11,008 nt of DNA from Nitrospirae bacterium RIFCSPHIGHO2_01_FULL_66_17. GTDB taxonomy: Bacteria > Nitrospirota > Nitrospiria > 2-01-FULL-66-17. The stretch is taken from assembly GCA_001803875.1 (NCBI GenBank), contig MHEO01000015.1, forward strand, positions 3,336-14,343. Reading direction: 5' to 3'. The notes under the pieces were generated by a model. It saw only the letters and a list, made by a program, of their open reading frames with translations. It was not told the DNA's origin and did not search any database. The first letter of the stretch is position 1. Every line of letters begins with the position of its first letter. The position numbers and the translations under genes were made by a program. Shown in pieces: positions 6,786-11,008 of this stretch.

Positions 6786-6815
6786 TTGACATCCTTCCGG
6801 CGCCTCGGCTAGGAT
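6786..6815 (+). promoter_or_regulatory. Sigma70-type promoter for the flavoprotein/MoeA-like operon
   Basis: TTGACA at 6786-6791 is perfect and lies 18 bp before TAGGAT at 6810-6815 (4 of 6). Transcription would begin near 6822, leaving a leader of about 50 nt. This separates the following two genes from the nadK-propeller unit. Confidence 0.65.
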
Positions 6816-6872
6816 GAAGGCTCTTCGGGGGGCGAACCGCCCTTCCGTCGGATCACGACGATGGAGCACGGC

Positions 6873-8261
6873 ATGAATCAGCAACCGGACGGGTATGGCA
6901 TCGTGGTCGTCGGCGCGGGTCCGGCCGGGATGGCCGTGGCCGGCCAGTTTTCCAAGAACGGCCACCGCGTCATCATCGTCAATCGCGATTGCAAGGTGGG
7001 CGGGCTCGCGGAGTACGGCATCTTTCCCAGCAAGCACCGCCTGCGGACGGGCTTGCAGAAGACCTATCGCGACATCCTGGCCCGGCCCAACGTGTCCTAC
7101 TTCGGCAACGTCAGCGTCGGGCGCGAGAAGGACCTGACGGTCGACGAGCTGCGCGGCCTGGGCGCCGACGCGATCGTGTTCGCCACCGGCGCGCAGGGCA
7201 CGAAGACGATCGGCGTGGAGGGCGACGACGCGCTCGGCGTGTTCCACGCCAAGGATCTCGTCTACCACTACAACCAGCTCCCCGGCTTCTCCGAGCGGCC
7301 GTTCGACGTCGGCCAGCGCGTGGCGGTGATCGGGATCGGCGACGTGATGATCGACATCGCGCACTGGCTGATCCGCTACAAGAAGGTCCAGGAGGTCGTC
7401 GCGGTCGTGCGCCGCGGCCCCGCCGAGCGCAAGTACAACCCCAAGGAAACCCACTCGGTCTGCTCCAACATCGACAAGGATGCGCTCGCGAAGGAGTTCG
7501 CCAGGATTCGGGAGCGCCTGGAGGCCGTGGGCCAGAACCCCGAACAGATCCACACCGACATGGTGGGCGAGTTCAAGAAGTGCGACCCCGCCGTGAGCGG
7601 CACGATGATGCGCTTTCGTTTCCTCTCCTCGCCCCGCCGCGTTCTGGTCGACGCGCAGAACCGCGTCCGCGCGCTCGAGGTCGAAAACACCCGCCTGGAG
7701 CGCACGGGCGACGACACGGCGGCCAAGGGCACGGGCACGGTCGATGAGATCCGCTGCGACAGCGTGATCTTCGCGGTCGGCGATCGCGTCGACGACACGG
7801 TGGGGCTGCCCTATAAAAACGGAATGTTCATCACCAACCCGACGCCCTCCGGCCACGAGCCGGACGATGCGTGGTTTCAGGTGTACGACGAGGCCTCGGG
7901 CAAGCTCGTGGACGGCGTGTTCGTCGCCGGCTGGGCGCGCAAGGCCAGCGAGGGCCTGGTCGGCATCGCCAAGCGCGACGGCGAATGGTGCGGCGAGGTC
8001 GTTCAGCGCTCCCTCGCGAATCGCGCGCCGCGACCGGCCCGCCGCCTCGACGAGGTCCATCGGGAGATCCAGACCCTGCTGGAATCCCGCCGGCCCGACG
8101 CCGTGACCAAGGACGACCTCCAACTTCTCGCCGAGATCGAACGCGAGGAAGCGATCAAGGCGGGCATCGAGGAGTTCAAGTTCCCGACGAACCGGGACAT
8201 GCTGGCGGCCATCCGCCAGCGCCGCATGCTGGTCGGCGGCGCGGAGTGCGCGCCCGCCTGA
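6873..8261 (+). CDS. FAD/NADP-dependent oxidoreductase, FprA/adrenodoxin-reductase-like
   Basis: This 462-aa two-dinucleotide-fold flavoprotein is likely to move electrons between NADPH and a ferredoxin or similar acceptor. The FAD site is VVVGAGPAGM (GxGxxG at 14-19) followed by GGLAEYGI at 43-50, the family's GGLxRYG motif. The NAD(P) fold is VAVIGIGDVMIDIA at 150-163. The Arg pair in VVRRGP (180-181) matches the 2'-phosphate contact of FprA-type enzymes. VAGWARKASEGLVGIAKRDG at 351-370 is the closing FAD motif. About 85 residues of charged helical tail follow. An ATG 12 nt upstream (6861) is also in frame; I prefer 6873 because GGAG lies 6 nt before it. It probably shares a transcript with the MoeA-like gene 8 bp downstream. 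Its electron partner is not in the window. Confidence 0.85.
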   Translation: MNQQPDGYGIVVVGAGPAGMAVAGQFSKNGHRVIIVNRDCKVGGLAEYGIFPSKHRLRTGLQKTYRDILARPNVSYFGNVSVGREKDLTVDELRGLGADAIVFATGAQGTKTIGVEGDDALGVFHAKDLVYHYNQLPGFSERPFDVGQRVAVIGIGDVMIDIAHWLIRYKKVQEVVAVVRRGPAERKYNPKETHSVCSNIDKDALAKEFARIRERLEAVGQNPEQIHTDMVGEFKKCDPAVSGTMMRFRFLSSPRRVLVDAQNRVRALEVENTRLERTGDDTAAKGTGTVDEIRCDSVIFAVGDRVDDTVGLPYKNGMFITNPTPSGHEPDDAWFQVYDEASGKLVDGVFVAGWARKASEGLVGIAKRDGEWCGEVVQRSLANRAPRPARRLDEVHREIQTLLESRRPDAVTKDDLQLLAEIEREEAIKAGIEEFKFPTNRDMLAAIRQRRMLVGGAECAPA

Positions 8262-8269
8262 CTCGGCCC

Positions 8270-9313
8270 ATGCCTCCCCACCCCCAGCAAGGCGGTCCCC
8301 CGGGCGGCGGCCCGCAGGGAGATCCGGTTCAGGCCGCGCTCGATGCGTTCCTGCCCGCGTTCCCGGCAGGTCCGAAGGCCGTCGAGCGCGTGACGCTCGA
8401 TGACGCGTGCGGGCGCGTCGCCGCCGAGGACCTCGCGGCCGCGACCGATTCCCCGCCCTTCGCGCGCGTGATCGTGGAAGGCTACCTGGTCCGCGCCGAG
8501 GACGCCGAGTCGGTATCCGACACCCACCCGGTCTCGTTCACCCTCGCGGGCGCGATCCGTCCCGGAGACGTCGCGCCCAAGAGCGTCGCCGCCAAGACGG
8601 CGTGGGAGGTCACCACCGGCAGCGCCGTCCCGACCGGCAAGCTGGCCGTCATCCGCCAATGGGACGCGACGCGCAAGGACACGACGGTCACCACCACCCG
8701 CCCCGTCCAGGAGGGCGCGAACATCGAGGCGCAGGGCTGCGACGTGAAGCGCGGCGCCGTCGTCGTGCCCAAGGGCACGCGGCTGGGACCGGATGAGATC
8801 TGTGCCCTGGCCGCGCAGGGGCTCGATGCGATCCCCGTCGCCACGCCGCCCATCGTCGGCCTCTTCGGTTCCGGCAACGAGGTGATCCCGCACACCGCCC
8901 GCCTCACGCCCGGCGCGATCTGGGACTGCAACATCCCCGCGCTCTCGGCGTTCGTGCGGCAGGAGGGCGGGATCCCCAAGCCCTACGGCATCGTCCGCGA
9001 CGACTTCGACACGTTCCTGCGCGCGCTCAAGACCGCGCTCCCCCACTGCGGGATGATCGTCATCGCGGGCGGCACGGCGGTCGGCGGCCGGGACTTCATC
9101 AAAGACCTCGTCGCCGCGCTGGGCCCGCCCGGCGTCCTCGTCAACGGCGTGCCCATGCGCTCCGGCAAACCGCTCATCATGGGCGTGGCCGGTCAGGTGC
9201 CGATCGTCTGCGTCGCCGGCCACCCGCCGGAAGCCCTCCGCGGATTCCGCCTCTTCGGCATCCCGGCGCTGGCGAGGCTGCTGGGGCGGAACATCGCACC
9301 GCAAGCCGGCTGA
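8270..9313 (+). CDS. Divergent MoeA-like (molybdopterin molybdotransferase family) protein
   Basis: This 347-aa protein has the MoeA domain order: an N-terminal LDDACGRVAAEDLAA block (43-57), a small beta domain, then a MoCF-type fold with VGLFGSGNEV (196-205), VIAGGTAVGGRDF (264-276) and a C-terminal block ending CVAGHPPEAL. MoeA normally inserts molybdate into adenylylated molybdopterin. Here its signatures are altered: DNSAMDGYA-like becomes ARVIVEGYL (65-73), TGDE becomes SGNE, GGxSVGxxD becomes GGTAVGGRD, PGKP becomes SGKP, and GLPGNP becomes VAGHPP. The N-terminus is short (Gly/Pro-rich, no Shine-Dalgarno; start set by the 8-bp gap after the flavoprotein), and the C-terminal domain IV is short or absent. 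It could be a specialised or non-catalytic relative. Fold assignment is good; activity is uncertain. Confidence 0.75.
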   Translation: MPPHPQQGGPPGGGPQGDPVQAALDAFLPAFPAGPKAVERVTLDDACGRVAAEDLAAATDSPPFARVIVEGYLVRAEDAESVSDTHPVSFTLAGAIRPGDVAPKSVAAKTAWEVTTGSAVPTGKLAVIRQWDATRKDTTVTTTRPVQEGANIEAQGCDVKRGAVVVPKGTRLGPDEICALAAQGLDAIPVATPPIVGLFGSGNEVIPHTARLTPGAIWDCNIPALSAFVRQEGGIPKPYGIVRDDFDTFLRALKTALPHCGMIVIAGGTAVGGRDFIKDLVAALGPPGVLVNGVPMRSGKPLIMGVAGQVPIVCVAGHPPEALRGFRLFGIPALARLLGRNIAPQAG

Positions 9314-9350
9314 TCCGCGAACGCGTCGTCAGCTAGCCCTCGCCTACTCG

Positions 9351-9605
9351 CTACTTCAGCAATCTATCGTAGTCCGCGTGGCTCCCGATCCAGAACCAGA
9401 GCACGCCGTCGGGAACCTCGACACCAAGGGCACGGTAGAATAGCCCCACACGGACGGACCGGAAGCGGCCCACTTTCTTGAAGTGCAGGGATGGATGGCG
9501 GGGGTCTTGTTTCAGCAGCGCAAAACTTTTATCGGCGAGTTCTTGTACGGACTGCGGGAGGAGGCGGTACGCGCTCCAAAACTCGGGCGAGGCGAAGTGC
9601 TTCAA
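9351..9605 (-). CDS. RelE/ParE-type toxin of a toxin-antitoxin pair
   Basis: This 84-aa basic protein has the compact RelE/ParE fold signature: LPQSVQELADKSFALLKQDP, then HPSLHFKKVG, RSVRVGLFYRAL and a final WFWIGSHADYDRLL. Relatives are usually ribosome-dependent mRNA interferases or related growth inhibitors; which activity applies cannot be read from the sequence. The start is TTG at 9603-9605, overlapping the antitoxin TGA as TTGA, which indicates coupled translation and keeps toxin output low relative to antitoxin. Antitoxin first, toxin second is the usual order for this type. Confidence 0.85.
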   Translation of the reverse strand: MKHFASPEFWSAYRLLPQSVQELADKSFALLKQDPRHPSLHFKKVGRFRSVRVGLFYRALGVEVPDGVLWFWIGSHADYDRLLK

Positions 9606-9802
9606 AGCTCGGAACGGCGCCCGGACTCAAACGCTTTGAGCGCGGTATTCGCCAAAGCATCAAGTCGGCCCATCCGTGCATCCTCTTCGATTTGCCGGTC
9701 CCACGCGTCGGCGTCAAATGTGCGGAACCATCGGCGAAATGCCTCCAGTTCCGACGGCGCCAAATGCTCGATCGCGCGTTCAATGTCTTCGATCTTGCTC
9801 AT
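9602..9802 (-). CDS. Antitoxin partner of the RelE/ParE-type toxin
   Basis: This 66-aa acidic, helical protein begins MSKIEDIERAIEHLAPSELE and continues with RRWFRTFDADAWDRQIEEDA and GRLDALANTALKAFESGR. This pattern is typical of the short antitoxins encoded directly before such toxins. There is no separate DNA-binding domain large enough to identify. The ATG at 9800-9802 has GAGG 5 nt upstream. A longer in-frame start at 9910 exists, but its extra 36 residues look unlike the family, so I reject it. The antitoxin presumably wraps the toxin and neutralises it. Confidence 0.82.
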   Translation of the reverse strand: MSKIEDIERAIEHLAPSELEAFRRWFRTFDADAWDRQIEEDARMGRLDALANTALKAFESGRRSEL

Positions 9803-9962
9803 ACGAACCTCATCCGTGTCAGATGGCCTCCAGTGTAACAAGTTCTTCAGCCCAGCGCCAGATATCGAGGAGCCAAGAAGGATCAGCCCTTTGACCTGTG
9901 ACAACCTCATGCCAGGCCAGATACCGCGGAAAGACGGCGAAGCGCGGGCGGCCTGTCACATG

Positions 9963-10352
9963 TCAGGGGCTGACCCCAATGAAACTCCTGACCCCAATGA
10001 AACTCAACGAGGACGCAAGATCAAAATAGTAGTTGGGGAGCGCGACGACGACCAAGTCACTTGCCCGATAGAAGCTCTGCGCCTCAGTGACCGACACGTA
10101 TGAGGGCAGCGAGAGGAGGTAGTTATTGGTGTAGGGGCTCTTGGAAAGGACCGCCGCGCCGATCTGATCATTGAGCATGTCGATCTGTTCTCGCGTGACG
10201 TCGTCACGGAACAGCACGAGGATCTGGTCCGGAACATATCGATTCGTGGAAGGCGCGGGCTCCGTTTGATCGCCGCACGCCCCGAGCCCCACGGCAAGGG
10301 CAAGCAAGATGCCTGGCATTCGGGGTAGTCGTTTCAGGGCGTCACCCCTCAT
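9963..10352 (-). CDS. Lipoprotein resembling a free-standing subtilase propeptide
   Basis: This 129-aa protein starts with a lipoprotein signal: basic KRLPR, hydrophobic GILLALAVGLGA, then Cys26 in a lipobox-like LGAC. It would be exported and lipid-anchored. After a short linker, YVPDQILVLFRDDVTREQID and the part ending VVVALPNYYF resemble the N-terminal prodomain of secreted S8 (subtilisin-like) proteases, which reads roughly vPgelIVkF...G...l....ePNy. No protease domain follows. The last residues are two copies of SFIGV(R/S), encoded by an 18-bp tandem repeat, and the stop lies in the repeat flank. It may be a truncated protease gene or a stand-alone inhibitor. GAGG lies 5 nt before the ATG. 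The prodomain call is from motif memory and is moderate. Confidence 0.6.
   Translation of the reverse strand: MRGDALKRLPRMPGILLALAVGLGACGDQTEPAPSTNRYVPDQILVLFRDDVTREQIDMLNDQIGAAVLSKSPYTNNYLLSLPSYVSVTEAQSFYRASDLVVVALPNYYFDLASSLSFIGVRSFIGVSP
9970..10005. repeat. Tandem duplication, 2 x 18 bp
   Basis: CTGACCCCAATGAAACTC is repeated exactly twice with no gap (9970-9987 and 9988-10005). It encodes the C-terminal SFIGVR/SFIGVS of the lipoprotein on the minus strand. It is flanked by GTCAG-GGG-CTGAC (9962-9974), so a GGGGTCAG-type word occurs repeatedly. Such words are common at edges of dispersed repeats and transposase-associated elements; that link here is inference. Confidence 0.9.
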
Positions 10353-10387
10353 CAGGTCCTCGGTTGCAAGACCACCATCTCCCCCCT

Positions 10388-10415
10388 CTTATGCGCTCTA
10401 AAAAAGGGCTTACAA
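10388..10415 (-). promoter_or_regulatory. Weak candidate promoter for the lipoprotein gene
   Basis: On the minus strand, TTGTAA (10410-10415) and CATAAG (10388-10393) are 16 bp apart, each matching the consensus at 4 of 6 positions, about 36 nt before the ATG. No better pair is visible in this gap. Confidence 0.25.
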
Positions 10416-10465
10416 GGTGAAATAGTTTCTTCGCCGGAGATTACGAACATCTAACACAATGGGTC

Positions 10466-10545
10466 TCCTGGATTCCCGCTTTCGCGGGAATACCCCCCAA
10501 TTCCGTCACGCCCGCGCAGGCGGACGTCCAGCGGCCCACCCACTC
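10466..10545 (-). repeat. 80-bp two-hairpin interspersed repeat, copy 2 (inverted)
   Basis: Read on the minus strand this matches the element at 225-304 almost end to end. It has the first palindrome with two substitutions (ACGTCCGCCTGCGCGGGCGT), GACGGAATT, and an identical ATTCCCGCGAAAGCGGGAATCCAGGA core apart from its flank. Similarity stops at nearly the same boundaries in both copies, which argues for a discrete element. It lies upstream of the lipoprotein gene and downstream of the right-edge gene. Confidence 0.85.
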
Positions 10546-10613
10546 CTGCGACGATCGGACATTTTCTTGGGGGCTCTAAAAAGGGGGGTTCCGGGGTCTT
10601 AATGGACCAACCC

Positions 10614-11008
10614 TTATCGCATCTCCCGCCGCTCGAACCCTCTCCCCGTCCCCCACCCTCTGCCCGGCGTGCGCGGCGCATCGGGCATGGATGGACGAAT
10701 CACGGGATTCTGACGTGGACTGATGACGCGGCGCTCGGTGTTGACCGTGAAGGTGCGCTCGCGCGGTGGATTGAGGCGGAGTTCACGTCTGGGTAGCCTC
10801 GGCTGGGGAACAAACACCCTGGCGATGTCTTCGGTCACGACGCCGCCACGGATGTGCACGCGCGACGGAGGAACGCGGTAGGGGCGGACGATGCGACCTT
10901 GAAATCTGTCGGCGTCGGCGTAGACCCAGAACCGAGGGTCGCGGCCGATCGAGATGTGGATGCTCGCCGGCGCCCAGGCAATGACCGGACCCGAGATGAT
11001 CCACGTCA
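10614..11008 (-). CDS. C-terminal part of a secreted-type protein of unknown function (partial)
   Basis: On the minus strand one frame is open from the right edge (first full codon ending at 11006) to TAA at 10614-10616, giving about 130 residues with GC-rich third positions. Visible stretches are WIISGPVIAWAPASIHISIG, RFWVYADADRF, IVRPYRVPPSRVHIR and a Pro/Arg-rich tail ending GFERREMR. The W-x-P spacing and the F/WV-x-x-x-x-F then V-P-P-x-R pattern recall the repeat region of FecR-linked DUF6600-like exported proteins, but this resemblance is only suggestive. The N-terminus is outside the window, so export and start cannot be checked. Confidence 0.55.
   Translation of the reverse strand, partial: TWIISGPVIAWAPASIHISIGRDPRFWVYADADRFQGRIVRPYRVPPSRVHIRGGVVTEDIARVFVPQPRLPRRELRLNPPRERTFTVNTERRVISPRQNPVIRPSMPDAPRTPGRGWGTGRGFERREMR

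Noticed and set aside
6771..8123. 450-aa minus-strand open frame opposite the flavoprotein
   Set aside because: Antisense shadow of a clearly recognised FAD/NADP oxidoreductase; composition is biased and there is no start signal.
8003..9304. 433-aa minus-strand open frame opposite the MoeA-like gene
   Set aside because: Arg/Asp/Gly-rich shadow frame with no family features; the plus strand has recognisable MoeA domain order.
9897..9960. TGTGACA (9897-9903) and TGTCACA (9954-9960) as a paired operator for the toxin-antitoxin operon
   Set aside because: The arms are only 7 bp and 50 bp apart, and lie well upstream of the antitoxin start without a matching promoter; chance is sufficient.
225..10545. 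Composite transposon bounded by the two inverted 80-bp repeats
   Set aside because: The interior holds housekeeping genes (lon, nadK) and no transposase or resolvase; two dispersed repeat copies explain the arrangement better.
10602..10796. 64-aa plus-strand open frame
   Set aside because: It is antisense to the right-edge partial gene, low in complexity (Pro/Arg-rich), and has no Shine-Dalgarno or recognisable motif.
10783..11004. 73-aa minus-strand open frame at the right edge
   Set aside because: It is in a different frame from the longer frame that stays open off the window edge; its Arg/His-rich composition is typical of a shadow.

Overview
The window is GC-rich DNA with strongly G/C-biased third codon positions. 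It is probably a chromosomal segment of an uncultured or environmental Gram-negative (diderm) bacterium. Supporting signs are a lipoprotein-type signal peptide with a lipobox, a bacterial Lon/Hsp20 stress operon, a cluster I NAD kinase, and several families of short palindromic intergenic repeats. Such repeats are common in Desulfobacterota, Nitrospirota, NC10 and related lineages, but the sequence alone does not fix the phylum.

Layout. Positions 1-158 hold the 3' end of a plus-strand VWA-domain gene of the NorD/CbbO type. It converges, across two palindromic repeats, on a minus-strand cupin-HAD phosphatase operon (334-1433, 10 bp overlap). An AT-richer, palindrome-dense gap with a perfect DnaA-box 9-mer (1534-1771) separates this from a minus-strand stress operon, hsp20 then lon (1772-4563, ATGA overlap). 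A compact divergent promoter region (4564-4766) drives hsp20-lon leftward and nadK rightward. nadK overlaps by 16 bp an exported seven-repeat beta-propeller gene (5606-6706). After a short hairpin-containing gap with a good sigma70 promoter comes a second plus-strand operon: an FprA/adrenodoxin-reductase-like flavoprotein followed after 8 bp by a strongly divergent MoeA-like protein (6873-9313).

The right-hand 1.7 kb looks accessory. It has a RelE/ParE-type toxin-antitoxin pair (9351-9802, minus), a short lipoprotein resembling a free-standing subtilase propeptide whose C-terminus is made of an 18-bp tandem repeat (9963-10352, minus), an inverted second copy of the two-hairpin repeat (10466-10545), and the C-terminal part of a secreted-type protein running off the right edge (10614-11008, minus).

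The core genes (lon, hsp20, nadK, Gph-like HAD) are ordinary. The points most worth a second look are the flavoprotein/MoeA-like pair, in which the MoeA signature motifs are systematically degraded; the orphan protease-propeptide lipoprotein; and the repeat content, including the DnaA-box island upstream of the cupin operon. I see no CRISPR array, tRNA, rRNA or complete insertion sequence, and no clearly new defence-type system.
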